NCBI GenBank assembly: GCA_018881555.1
Contig: JACAXG010000034.1
Span: 3,482,615-3,546,614 of the forward strand
DNA length: 64,000 nt
Direction: 5' to 3'
Source: Amblyornis subalaris
Taxonomy: Eukaryota; Chordata; Aves; Passeriformes; Ptilonorhynchidae
In this document: one piece after another, positions 1 through 14,000 of the stretch
How the letters are laid out: each line of letters starts with the position of its first letter
Numbering within the stretch: the first letter of the stretch is position 1
Position numbers and translations under genes: made by a program
The notes under the pieces: model-generated
Told to the model about the DNA's origin: nothing
Database searches by the model: none
Seen by the model: the letters and a program-made list of their open reading frames with translations, nothing else

Positions 1-3000
1 TTTTGTCAGGTGTAGCCAGTTTACATTGATGCANAAATAGGAAGGCTCATGTTTATAGACACTTAAATATTGGAGATAATCTAAGACATTCTGACAAATT
101 GATCTTCTGTCAAAGCTCTGGAAGTCCATTAGCATTGCTAGTACTGGGAGTTCATAAAATTTGAAATGGCAAAAGTCAACCCTAAGAATAATGAAAAAAC
201 CTCTTAAAGCNAAAAGAAAAAAAAAATTGAAATAAGAATAAGAGTTTGGAGAGGTTTCATCAGAAGTTTCCTTCACTGAATTACACTCGAAGGACAGTCG
301 TCTTTGGCGTGGTCTGTGACAGAGCTCCTCATGTCAAAGTTCAGTCACGATGGAGGAAAAACGTAGGCAGCAAGATTGGATGGTTTTGGCATAGTAAACA
401 TTTGAAGATCAGCATGTTTGATGCATCCAAGGAAGTAGTTCATGCACAATACAGATCTCAAGAGTACTCCAGATTTCAAGAGAATGAGGGAGGATGGCTG
501 AACTATTGTCTTCCCGCGTTGCTGTCAGTTGGTCAGATGAAAGTATTGCTCACAGTAATTTTATGTGGTCTCGCAGACTGAAAAGTTGTTCTCTGCTCAT
601 TCTGCTGATCAGTGCTGGTCTATTTGTTAGAGGATATGTGAAGTGGTAATCTAAGATAATTCAGTAGCTATTTTTTGGATGATGTCAGTGTACGTCCTTT
701 CTAGAGTTCTAGGATTTCCATGGTTTTTCCATGACTAGGCTTACTCATTAATTTTTATATGGTGTATGAAGTATCCCCTCCTGTACTCACAATGTCAACA
801 GAAGTTATGTTGGGTTTTTTTTTTTTTCTTCCTTTGTAAGCACATGAGATCTGGGTGGAATGGTGCTCCTGAATGACTGTCTGGATGGGCAGAAAGAGGT
901 TAGGAGGATAAAAGGATCAAGTTGAGATTTTTTTTTCCCTGAATCTTCCTTATTTTTATATAATAGAACTTCACATTTTTACCAACCCCTGTTTTCAAAG
1001 CCCTGGTGAGAACAGCCCATTTCTGTCTTATTTCAAAGGAACACCTTCCTGCTTGGCTTTAAATCTACAGGCTCTTGCTACAACTGTGGCTTCAGTTCAT
1101 CAATTACAGCTGGTTCTGGGTGCTGCAGAATTCTGATAATGAGACTTTGTCATTTTATATAGGTCACCACAAGGACCCGAGAACAGAAATCAGATAAGAG
1201 GAAATAATTGGAAAGAAAATGTGAAAATTCAGTAACCATATCTTTTAACAGGGAGGAAATTGGGTAAAACTTTTAATCCAGAAGTTTGATTAGCAAAGCC
1301 TCAGTTAGGATTTAAGACATTATACTTTATGGCCCTTGCTTTCTGGATGGAAGACATTTTGTGATGTTCATGCATTCAGGCACTTTAAAATGCAGAGGTT
1401 CACTGTGCATGCCAGGTTTTTCCGTAGAATCCAGGTAAAACAAATGTTAGTGAATATTTAACATTTTTACAGGGATAATCACTGTGCAGAAGACTGCATA
1501 TTGGAAGTGTTCTCTCCTCCTCTCCCTCATTTTAAGCATCTTCTTGTTGACTTAGAGATGTAGTATTTAGCAGCCAAGGATATCCTGCAGTGTATGAAAA
1601 AAATCTCTATAGAACCAAGGGTTTTTGCCTAGCAAGTGGATTAGCAGTATCAGTAATTTGTAGGATTTTCTTTGATCTTTGAGAAGTTCCAAAATTATGA
1701 TGATCCACATAACAGAGGATCCAAATAAAATTCAGCAGGTCATTAGTAAAATAAGTACTGATGGTAGCATTAAAAGGCAAAGTCAGGATTGGATTAAACT
1801 ATGATTTAGCATTATATGAATACAAAAGAAGGTTTTGGACATAGTCCAGAAACTTAGTCTAGTGTAATTATAACCAGCTGATACACCAACAATAAGAGAG
1901 GAATTCTGATATGTGTGTGCTTGTGTTAGTAAAACTCACAGTTAAATGTTTGTCTTCATTCACTGAAAACAGACTGATCTGAAGTAAGTGCAAGATTTCA
2001 ACACAGAAAATGATGGGGAGGTGTGCCAATGAATATCAGGTTTTGCATGTAAACGTTGGATGCACCATCAAGGCTTTACTTTGTTTTTATCTGTAATTTA
2101 AGAATGTGTGGTAACCTACAACACTCTGGAAGACTTCTGGTTTATCCTCAAAAAGTTACTGTATCTTCATAGGAAGTGGAACAAAATGTAAATCCACTTC
2201 TGTTTATGAAGAAGTAAATATAAAAAATTGTCTACAATTTCCTGCATCTTGAAAGATACAAGGGCTTTGAGTAAAAAAAAAAAAATTGAAAGTATTTCAA
2301 ATTTCTAACTTTTTGGGACAGATAAACAAAAAGGTGTGACTTTTTGTTTTTGTATTATGTGTAAAGTTCTCTTAACCAGTGTGGAATTTACTATTGTTCC
2401 CTCTTATCTATGAGAAATGCTTAGAAAAGTTAGGCTGCTTTTCTTTAAAAGAAAATTGATAAGCGTAAGCTTTACATTTCAAGGAGCAAGTTAAAATTGT
2501 GCCTAAATGTTGTTATACACAATCAAAATTTGTCAATATGTAATTGTGCAGTTATAGCAAGTATATAGAAAGGTACCTATTTCCACAAAGACCTACTGTA
2601 AAAACTTGGTTTTGAGTGGTAGAGGAGTGGGGAGAGTAGGGAGCTCTTGTCTTTGGCTAAAATAGGACCAAAGCCATGACCTGCAGCGAACCCAGTCTGA
2701 AATGAAGGCTTTTGAACCCAAGAATGAGATACAGAAGCCTTTGCTTGAGAGTGACATGTTCCCTAATTACCCAGACACTCTGTAATGTATTCTGTAGATC
2801 TAAGAGGATTGTGAAAGGAGTAAATTCCTACGTAGTTCAACAAGCACTGCAGTGAAATGTGACATTTCTCATTTCATCAATGTGGGAAAGGAGGGTGAGT
2901 GCAACCAGGTAAGAAAGGGAACAATGGATGGAGCTGATGCAGTAAAAGGTCAACTGTAAGATAGAAACATCTCATCCTGAAGATAAGTCTCAATCACTCT

Positions 3001-4001
3001 TGCCCCTGGAGTGGCAGAGAGAGCATATCTCACGTGTGTGTGATTCACCACTTTTTTTATTTCCCCTTTTCTTGCATATAGCCACAATTCTAAAACAGTT
3101 CAGTGGATTTCCACTGTAAGTCTGTGAGAGCCTTTTAGCTGACACTAAATCACAGAAATGTGGCCCATTTCTAACAGTCTCAGGCTGAGGGGATCTGTTT
3201 CGAATGCCATGTATATAAGGAGAAGATATTTTATTATGTATTATATACAAGTAAAGGGGCTATTGTCCCATGGATCTTACATAGAGTATTTTTCTCTACT
3301 ACCTCTCCCTACCCCCAACTTGCTGTGTACTGTGCTATTATTTTGGAAAATGTCAGAATGGTGCTTCTATCAAAATGGAAACTCTAAAATACATTGCTGT
3401 AAGAAATAGCAAAACCAGGAGAATTTCTGATGCACAGAAATTTTTGAAACCACAATTTTTAAGGCAGATGACAGTAATAAACACTAAACTAAGTGATCTA
3501 TGGAACATATTTTTGCTTCTAACTAGGCTGTTCATATATTTAGTATTTATGAAATCATTTATATTTTAACTGTTTCAAATTTTGCTTTTCCTCTCAAATG
3601 TTTTTTGACAACAACTTTAGTTGTTGTCTTTCTGTTTATTTACTCCTAACCCTTCCATCCCTAATGCAATTTCATGATGCCAGTGCACACTATCTGGTGC
3701 TTGGCGCTTTTGGCCTGTGGGTAAATATTGATTGTAAGAAAAATCAAGGCTGATGTCCTGTTTGGTTCAGTTTTTTGCTGCAGAGATCAGAGAATCTGTA
3801 GTATTAAGGAGAGCGCAAACTGATAAATTTTACCTTTCTGTGATTCTGTGATTTACCAGGTGTTTTGACTTTTTCATATCAATTTTGGGAGACTGTATTT
3901 AAAGAATGTGAGATGTATTTTGACTAGTATTTGTTTCCTCAGCCTCAGGGGTGTTGTTTGCGTTGTTAGGTCATTTCTGGACTGCTGGCTGCTGTGGGGT
4001 G

Positions 4002-4026
4002 TAACTTGTCATATTGCGACAAGTTA
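4002..4026. repeat. Hairpin with 9-bp arms
   Basis: TAACTTGTC and GACAAGTTA separated by 7 nt. Confidence 0.85.
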
Positions 4027-6982
4027 TGGAGAAAAGACTTGATGCTAAATCAAGAGAATTTCTGTCATCTAGTTATGCATGTGCTTGAATATTAACAATG
4101 TAGGTGTCATGCATTGCTTCAGTTGTAGGGTGTNGGTGTTTCTTATAGAATATAAACTCTGCTGTGTTGTCACATCACTAAGTGTCTTCCTACTTGCTTT
4201 GTCAAGGAGCCTATTCTGTCTCAGGGCTTGATTGTTTTTTGTAGTTCTTAACTAGCAACTTTAGTTCAGTTTTCCTTCAATATAAAAATATTTGGTACTA
4301 GTTNGATGTAGTTTGTAAATAGAACTGACACATTTTGCCAGGTGAGTTTGATACAATTGGAAAATGCAGACAAGCTAATGATTGTGTCTAATACAAGCTC
4401 TCAAAGGAAAAATTGTATAGTTTGTGGGATATAACCGTATGCAATATGGAGTAATATGCATTTTTTGGCAAGAGCTCTTTATGAGAAATGAAAATTACAA
4501 GAAGAAAAGATTGAATTCTTTGTGAGCAAAAGAGCGGTTTATAAGATTAGTGTAAAAAATGTTCAGTGCATTTGCTCATCTTGGGTAGTAAATCTTGGCC
4601 ATAGAAAGACTGATGAAGATACAGAATGTGTCTATGGGGATGGAGATAAAAAGATAATTTTATTTTTGGAAATATTTCTATAATAAGCAGAGCAGGTAAA
4701 TAAGTGAAATACATGTAGTGGCTTTTATTTAAAAAAAAAAAAGAGAAAAAAGGTATGTCTAATAGTGCTTTGTTTTGCAAGATCATTGCAATTTGAAATC
4801 TAATAAGGATTGGTGATGAAGAGCCATAATAAATCAACAGGCACAATTTTCTACTTAAATAAAGGAGTAAGTACCGGTGCATTAGAGTATATCCTAAATT
4901 GTGAATATAAGTCCAATTTCAGCAATCTAGAGTGCNTTTTTAGTTCCAAGCTGATTGTATTGTGGGACAAGAAAATATGGCTAGTTCCCAACATATGGAA
5001 AGTTATTGTAAAGGAAACAGAGTAATTATTGTAGGCATTTTACCAGATGGTTTGTCATCTAAAAACAGCATTGCTTTGCTTTGCTTTTATTTTTCTGTCT
5101 TCGCAATCATAGTGTGAGCAGAAGGAACATACCCTAAAGAAATTTAGGATGGGATGGTGCCATGCTTCAATCTGCTTGTAATACCAGCCTTTCAGTTTCC
5201 AAATATTTATCTGGCAGATCTGTACATGTTTGTGGTGGAAAATGGCTTTTTTTTAATGTGCTAGATACCACTGCAAGGGGTTACAGNCACACCTACAACA
5301 CTACTTGCTGCCAATCTACTGGCTTATGAGAGAGGAGGTTTCTCTGGTTACTTGTTCGGTTAATATAGCCAATTTTTTTTAGTTGCATTTCATACATAAA
5401 TAACATTGACTGTTATTGACTGTGTTCCACCTAAGACTAAAATCGTGGTGCAAGGGAGTCATAATTCAGGTTGTTCCTTTCCTTTTTATCAAGATTCAAA
5501 TCCTATTTGAGGTCATAAATTAAAATGAAATTGCTCATTATTTTGTTCTTACTTGACATTTTTGTGTGCAAGAAATTATTCCTGAATGTCTTCATCAAAT
5601 ATGCAGTCTGTTTGAGTAATGGATAATAGGAAAGTAACAGAAGTGTGACAAATCAAGCTGGAAGTATATTGGCAAACCAATGTCAGAAAGCTTGTGCATG
5701 AGCCACCTGCTTTTATCTTACCTTTCAATCTGTTTTCAAATTCAATACTAATTTACAGGACCAAGAAGATCCCTTAAAACTTCTCTGGCTTNCGGGCTTC
5801 TCTTTACTCTCTGAATCTATTGAGGGCCAGTGTGACTGCCAGAACTGGTCTGACATTTAACCTGAATGTACATGGCCACTGAATTCCAGTAAAATTGTCA
5901 TGGCAATAGTTCATTCCTGGTAAGCTGTTTTTTGAACTTAAATAGAAGTGTAGCCATTGGAGAAAGGAGAGCTTTGGGTATAACTGAGTTTTGTTTCTGT
6001 TTTTTGTATACTTGTGTTTTAAATGCGTTTGTTCTGGCTCATTATTTGTGCCGAAGTTGACACTGTGATTGAAACAGTCCATTTTACTGCATATGTTGTG
6101 TTAGCCCTTCTAGTGGTCTGTCTCTTTGTTCCTCTTGATATGGCAAAAGCAGATAGTGAAGAAGAATTCAGTCTTGCTGAAAGCTTTAATGAGCAAAATT
6201 TTTTATCTGATTTAAATGGGAGTTTAATGTTTCATTTACTCTTCTTTGTTTTTGCTGTCACAGGAAGTCAGTGGCAGAGAAGACTATAAGAATAAAAGTC
6301 ACTTTGTATGTACTGTATCTCTTCATCCTTTAGGCTTTAAACGTAATTTCGGTAGTATTTCACAAATCTGGACTTANTTCTTTCAGGGATTAAAACCATG
6401 AGGATTTAATGTGTGTCTGGCTGTAGAAGTCTTTTCCTTTGAGACCTCAAATGGTATTTTGCTTCTGTCTCTGGGTTTTTTTTTTTCCCCTCCCCCCAAC
6501 CCCTCCTTCCCCATATGTATTTGGCCCTGGAATTCAAGGAGATATTGATAGAGGGTGCATATGAAGACTGATTATCAAAAATTGACTGGAGTTTCTCTGA
6601 ATCAAATGCAGGAACGTTAGGATAATGAATTGTTTACTGCCAAGAGATATTGATCCTTCCATATGAGCTTGTAATTAAGCAACAGATCGTTTGAGCAGAG
6701 GGGGAAAATTGTATGGGTTTGGTAAACTGGCAAAGCAGACTCTAAGGTTGTAAAGGAGGGATGCTTTTTTTAGTAATTTTTGGAGAGGAGAGTGGATTTT
6801 GCAAGCCTAAACGTAAGAAAGCTTTTGGACTGACTTGTAACCCAAGTATCCTAATGTAGCCTGCACAATGGAAATGGGATTTTGTTCACATATTGTTGTT
6901 TTCCACCTACTGTACTCCTTTTCTTTCATTTCCACATAGCAAAGTGGGTGCCTGTATGAAATCTCAGTATCTGAGTGTTAGT

Positions 6983-7035
6983 TGACTTCATTGTCAGAGA
7001 TAAATGATGAGCTAAAGAAGTCCACAATGAAGTCA
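6983..7035. repeat. Perfect inverted repeat, 12-bp arms, 29-nt spacer
   Basis: TGACTTCATTGT at 6983-6994 and its exact reverse complement ACAATGAAGTCA at 7024-7035. Confidence 0.88.
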
Positions 7036-7342
7036 CCTTTGAGGATATATCACAGAATATTCAGAGTTGCAAGGGACCCACTATGAGAGAGTTTCTCCTG
7101 AAACAAGTGCTTGAGTGTTTGGGCGATGGTGTCCTCCAAACAGGAGATTAAAGAGATGTTGGGGGTGCCAGGAAATGGCTGTTGAAGGATTTGAACCCAG
7201 AGAGACAATAGTAATTTGCAACCGATACATCTTTACTCAAGGACGCAACTATGCATGAATGTCCATTGGTCAGTAGAGGCTCAGTTCCAACATATATTTG
7301 ATCATCAACAGCAGTCTCCAAGGGTGTAATTGCAGTAGATTT

Positions 7343-7550
7343 CCTATGATGGTACTGCAATTATATTCTATTTTTACATTTACGGAGAACTTACAGAAAA
7401 TTTGATCAAGGAACAGTAGTGGTAAGATGGAGAATTTCACAAGAACCTATGATGGTACTGCAATTATATTATATTTTAGCATTTACAGAAAACTTACCAA
7501 AAATTTGATCGAGAAACAGTAGTGGTATGATGGAGAATTTCACAAGAACC
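7343..7550. repeat. Tandem duplication, two copies, period 103 bp
   Basis: The sequence from CCTATGATGGTACTGCAATT to GGAGAATTTCACAAGAA at 7343-7445 is repeated at 7446-7548 with a handful of substitutions. Both copies contain GAAACAGTAGTGGTA-like and AATTTGATC motifs. The function is not apparent. Confidence 0.92.
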
Positions 7551-9002
7551 TTTTTTCAAAGGTGAACAACAGCCTGATTTTTCCTGAATGAGAAAGAAAT
7601 GGGACTGTATTATTATCAGATTTTTTCTGTTCCAAAATGTAGGTCTCAATAGTTCTAAAAATTCTTTCTGCTGTGTGCCCTGCAATAGATGGATTGTTGT
7701 ATTTCTCCTACATATTTACTTGGTAAGTAAAAGTAATAATGGAAAGCTTATATGGTATATATGCATAAATAACATTTTTGGCTCTACACCTTAGTATTTA
7801 GAATTTTACATCTCTTTCTCTTTAGACCATCATTGCAGAAAGTAGTGCTTTAGTATTCTCAGTATTTTGCAGCTGAATGCTTCAAGAATCCATCTGTAGA
7901 GGGAGATTTCGGGTTAAAGATACAGTACCAAATCTAGCAAGTACAGCTGACTTATTTTTTACNTGTTTGCATAGTCTTGTGTAAAATACTTGTCCTTCTG
8001 TCCTTGCAATACGAATCTATTTTGAGGGGCTAAAACCTGTAACATTAGCCATATCTCTCCCTTTATTTCATCTGTAACTCAGTGTCTTGTTGCAACTGAG
8101 AAAAGAATCCTGAGCCCATAATTCATGGTCTGAAAATACTAGCAAATCAAGCTGATTCTGTGACTAGATATTTTAATTAATTAATACTTCTTTCTCTTGT
8201 ATTGTCAAAATATGTTTATGTCTCTCCTGGTCAACTTCTCTTATCTTCTTTTGTTTTTGCCCTAGACTCTCTGCAAGTATTTATTTCCTAACATATTTCA
8301 GATTTATCCCCTTTCTACATTAAATAAGAAGTTGCTTGATATAAAAACTTCTTATTTAGATTCAAAAAACCCACCCTTGTTTCCCAGAAAAATATTTTAA
8401 TTGGGTTTTTAATTAAAAAATAATATTCATAATGCAAAAGGCAAATAAATTAATGAGAAGAGGTTTACCAGGGTTAATATCTAATCACATCATGGTTTTC
8501 AAGNTTTTTTGTCTTTCAGTGGAATCTTGAAGGAATATTTCAACTCTGAAAGGCCACCTGTGTATGAAGAACCAAACCAGAAGCAAGACAAATGAAGAGA
8601 AAATAATTTTTTTTTACTTTTCTTTTTGTTCTTCATATTTTTGTTATCCTTTTAACTACTTAATTAAAACGATTTCTGAACAAACTAACAGTCAGAGAAC
8701 AAGGACTAATGACAAAATTTATACCACAATGAGGTTGTGTTTTAGCATTTTGCAAATACAGCATTAAGAATCTACTCCACTGCACTCTCTGTCCTCAGAG
8801 GAAATGGCAGTGGTGTAGTGCCTTAAAATATCATGTAACCTGACAGAATAAGATGCATAGGATATGGCACAGCAGGGACTTAATGAGCCATTTTTTTGTC
8901 CATCACCAGAAGCTTCCTGCAAGGCGTGCCCGTAGGAGTGGTTTAAAATTGTTACTTTTCCCCCCTATTTTACATNTCTTTTAAAAGAAGTTTGTTGTGT
9001 GT

Positions 9003-9032
9003 AATGTATACATTAATAATAATGTATACATT
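9003..9032. repeat. Two copies of a 12-bp palindrome in AT-rich DNA
   Basis: AATGTATACATT at 9003-9014 and 9021-9032, separated by AATAAT and followed by an ATT-rich run. Confidence 0.88.
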
Positions 9033-10989
9033 ATTATTATTATGTATATACAAATACATAATAAATGTATTTGTTGAAGGTCAAGGACAAAATACTGATG
9101 CAAAATGCATATGTGTAATTTTCAATAATTTATGAAAAGCCTGGCATTTGTCAAAAGATGCCATCTCATCCTGTGATGTAAACACATGGAATGTGCGAAT
9201 TGAATTCTGTGTTGGGCCCCCAGGGATATGGATATTGTGCAAAATGTACTGTACTGTTTTGCTATTTGTAGACTCGGTGTTTGGCTGCTTCTTCAAGTGT
9301 TTCCTGAATTACCATCTTTCAGTACAGTTACAATAGGAAAAGTAACATTTTTAATATTGTGACTAACGCTTGTATCAGAGCTAAGCATTCTGAGTGACAG
9401 TGTACAAGTGCCTCGCTAATGCATGAGGTGTGGAGGCAATGTGCTGGGTGATAACCCCAGAAATAACCTAGACTTCTTTTAGAGTACCTCGAAATACTCC
9501 CTTGAATTCTTGTACCTGTTTCAAAAGGAGAGAAGTGCTTTGGCCCCTAAAAACCTCATAATCTGGAGGAAAATAATATCAATAAACACTTCTCCTTGCC
9601 TCTGGAGTGCTCTCAGACACTCTTGTGTGTCTTGCTATCTATTATATCATAAATTGATATAGGAGAGTGCCTTTCAAAAGCCCTGATGTTTGCCACCAAA
9701 AGTGAATGTTTTGGTATAAGAATTAATGGAAACTTGAAAAAAAAAATACACCGAAAACTATTAATAATGTAAGCATGCATGTAGTACTCTAATTGATGAA
9801 AGGCTGCTGGAGTGATCTGCAGGAAACAGAATTCTGCTGCTGTTGCCTTTGTATTCCATACAAAGCTTCCCAGCATGGCTGTGATCAGGCGGGGGAGTCC
9901 TTGGCCTNACGATTCCTGTCGTGTATCGTACAGGTGTGCAGGGGAGTGGGGGCAGGCAGAACCTCGGGGGCTCTGTGTCCAAACCAGGCAGGACAACTTG
10001 CTCCTTGAATGCAGTGAGTAGAGAGTCAGGTGTCATCTAGATAGGAGATGATGTGTAGTGNCAAAACAAATGAGAATTGTCATGTAAAAGTTGTTTTTAG
10101 TATTTTGATTACTGTTCTGAAAGNACCAGAGAAAAGAGAAGAAAAATATCACTATAGCAGTATATAAATTCAAGGTATGCCCACATCTCTGGTACTCTGT
10201 CTCTCCACATCAAAAAGGGACAGTGAATGATAGCAGCTTCTGAATATCTCGGACTTTTCTTGTTAACCTTTTTCAAACACAGTTGTGATAGAAGTCTCTA
10301 AAACCATAAGTGATTTGAAGAAGAGCAAGTCATTTGCTAAATTTCACAGGATAAGGGGTAGGGATTTATAATAAAATTACCAAATTTTTATCAGACAGAA
10401 GATCTACAGTTTAATTATTACCCTAAAGATTTTTTAGATGCTATAAAATATTGCTGAGTTCAGAAAAGTATCCGTCTAATTCATAGCACCAAATCATGAA
10501 GAAATAAATTAGTATTGGTATTGTTAGCTAAACCAGCAGATTTGAAGTCATACAAGGAGAGTAAGAATGGATTTGGAGAAGTAAATAATATGGGGAATGA
10601 CCTGTGACTGAAGTTTCAACTTGTTTGGATACAGACTAATTTGTGACGGTAAACCATCAAAAGAGGAATTTTCTTAAGTGACAGAAATTGTAGGATGGTA
10701 TCCTTTAAAACCCACTTCTGTTTCTAGAGTTTATAGTGGACATCAAAATGACAGCATGCACACAATGTAGTTGGATGACAGATATAAAGTCATTTGATAT
10801 ATGACCTCAGAACAAAATTCGTAGGAGAGCTTATTTAGGTCACAGCCCTGCTTTCTACAGTGCTAGAAAAATGGACTGAACAGTATTGTGTCCGATTTTG
10901 TAGATTCCAGTGTTTATACCAACCTAAAGGGAGACTTAAGCAGAAGAAACCCTATAATGATTTATGCCCTAAAGGGACAGAGCCCCTTC

Positions 10990-11022
10990 ATTTGTGCCCT
11001 TTCATGTAGAGGGGGCACAAAT
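10990..11022. repeat. Hairpin with 10-bp arms
   Basis: ATTTGTGCCC at 10990-10999 pairs with GGGCACAAAT at 11013-11022 across a 13-nt loop. Flanking bases do not extend the stem enough for a typical microRNA precursor. Confidence 0.85.
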
Positions 11023-14000
11023 CTTGTCATTTCTTTCAGGAACTGTTCATTAATATTGTAATGCATTCGGTAAAAGCGATGATCTTTAGGGCAGATTTAA
11101 AATGATAGATGATGAGTTTATTGCTGGGCTGAAACCTGACTCACTTTACCATTTCTACCACGTGTCTTTCATCACGTTGAACAATGAACATGCAGGGCAT
11201 CCTGGAGACACCAGTAACATCTTACAACAAACTAGTTTTTATTTGGTATCTCTGATGTGACAGTTAACACAATGAGGTAATTCCCCTGTTTATAATGACA
11301 GGCTCCCTGCAACTTGCTTCGGGAGACCTAAGATTGCAAACAACTGTCTCAGAGAGGGAGGCCATACTCCAAATTTTTATTTCCCTAGACCTAGTGNTTT
11401 TAGAGGTAGTTTCCTTTTTGAATTGTCCTACCAGGAAACACATTCCTCTGCACTGAAGAAATGAAAAGTCTACATATATATAACCAGAAGTTTTGAGAGT
11501 GATTGAGTAGCTGAAATTAAAAGAAAATAATCAAAACCTGACATCAGAAAAATTGTGTTGGTGTAGACTAGCAAGATAAAACCCTGAGCAACTGGATGGC
11601 ATGGGAAAAATGATAATCCAGTTTAATACCAATTGTAGAAGGTCTTTTGGACCTCAAGATAAATTTGGTTTTAAAAAAATAACCTCAAAAAGGATGTTCT
11701 GCTGACTGAGCAAAACTGCTATTTCAGATGAGGCTAAAAGAAGCACTGCTTCTCACCACCGAATATAAAGACCTATTTTATGCATCTGAAGACTGGCTAA
11801 TTCTCAAGGTTCAGGCATATGCTGCTGTTTTCATACCTTAACAAGTTACTATGTGTTAGGTGTCATGAAGTAACTGAGTTCACCCAGCCTGTCATAAAAT
11901 GTGATANACAGCGTTGCAGTTTGAAGTGCTTTCAGGGGTTGAGAGTGTGACAATGGCAATGAGTGCCAACNTGAGTGAGTGATGGTTTTTAAGCAAGGAG
12001 GAACAGAGAAATTTTGGGCCTCTATCTGTCCCAACAGTGTTCAAATATTTAATCCAATTACTTCTTACAGTAAAGTGGTAAATTCTTCAGGGATTAGAAG
12101 GTGAATGTTGATTTGAAACTCTTTGGACATTGCTCTTTATGTGTGGACAGTGCTTTGTTATGAGATCAAGATGCCTCCAAAACTGCCTTAAAATTAAAAA
12201 TCACTTTTGACCAGAAAACTGTTAGGTTCCTGATCCAAAAAAGAAGGCTTTGAATCCTTGTCTGCTGTAAAAACGAGAGAGCTGAAGTCAGCTACTTCAC
12301 ATCCCTTTTCACCTGCTCTCTTTATATGTCAGNTCTGACATTTCTGTGAATGTGCAATGTAGTTCAAGTGTATTAAGTGTATTAATNAAGTGTATTTAGT
12401 ATGTGTTGTAAACCCCAAGAACCATATAAAAATGTAGCTGGGTCTTGGAATTCTAATCCTGAATCCAAACAATTAAAATCAAGTATATGTTAATATATAA
12501 AGGGAAGANTTTTTAAAATAGCAATCATGAGTAGTAACATAGTCCAACAGAGCAAACCAGAGATTGTGTGCTGAGAGAGTGCATTCATTGGTTTACAATT
12601 TTTTTCATCTTTCTTTTGGTATTTTTCCAGCTAGACAATATTTTAACTTTGGATCTGACAGGATGTTTAAGTATGAGAAATATGCAAAAAATCAGCAGAC
12701 CACATCGGTGTGATTTAGTGTGCTGTCACTAGTATTGGATGCAGTGCAGGAATGTTGGTTGTTTGAAAGCACTGGAAGACCCGTCTAATGCTCATCTATT
12801 TGACTCGGTGCATAAATGGTTNCTGTTTTATTGATTGCCAAATGCCTCGGCTGCCAAAATGTCTTCCTTCTGATGTGTTGTGGCTTGAAATGATAACAAC
12901 TGCTTCTTTTCAAGCTACCCAAATTTTAATTGTTTTTTTCGTACTTGATTTGGTGATCCTGTGTGTGAAAACACGACATCGGTGAACTGCTGGTTGTATC
13001 ACATCTCCTGGATACCTTATGGACGTGTGCATCATCTTTTCCTGTTTTCACAGCCTGTTGTGGGCAAAAAGCTAGGAGAGTAGCCAATTGTCACATCTGC
13101 TGAGTTTTTTCAGGATTTCATGCAGTGTTCATGGTTCAACTGCATACTTTTATGCACAGCTCACTGTGTTATTAAGTCCTTCTCTTGTTCTTACATGAAC
13201 CATGTGTCTGTTTTGCTGTATCTCACCTAGAAGATGTCTGAAGCCTCAGACTTGGAGATCAAGAAATGCCATGAGTACTTGAACTAATGAAATCTTTTTT
13301 AACGTGAATTTGTGTCTTGAGGTTGATTGATGTTGATGCTAAAGAAAATGAGAATGCTGTTGCTGTTCTGTTGCTGAACTTTGTAGCGGTGCTCTGTCTT
13401 GTAGATTATCAAGTGTGAGTTTTCACTGTGCACTTTTTGTCACTTAGAGCACTTACATAGGCTTGATACTCTAGCTGGTTGCTTGTTCATGCAATGAAGG
13501 TAAAATTTTAAATTATTTTTAAGATATTTAGAAAACTATCAAATCTGGTTTGTTCAATATTTGTAAGGGAGGACAGACACAGNTAGTGTAAAACTCAGAT
13601 TTCCTGTAGGGAGATTATACCACACTATTGTTTTTAAAACAGCTAAAATTTTAGGAATTCAAGATCATCGTACTTTGAGTAGGATAAGTAATTTCCCTAG
13701 TTAATTTAGAAAATTGCAGTAGTAAATTGTTTGGGATTTTTTTTATTTTGTAAACATGGTTGNACTGTATTCCTGCCTGTGCTAGACCTGATCTCATCAT
13801 AACTCAGAGTATTCCTGGCAGAACTTTAAGATTTTGAAATTATATTATTAGCCTTAGATTAACCTGTGACTTATATGGTCAACCTCAAACTTAAATTCAC
13901 TAGAGTGAAGAAGTCTCTTGTTTAAAAAAGGTTTTAAAANCTTTTGCATGTAAGTTGGAACACTTGCTTGTCTGGTTTTTTTATAGAATTCTACTTGTCA

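Noticed and set aside
246..581. 111-codon plus-strand open frame
   Set aside because: No recognisable domain, no clear splice context and no similarity I can name; it is a plausible chance frame in intron 1.
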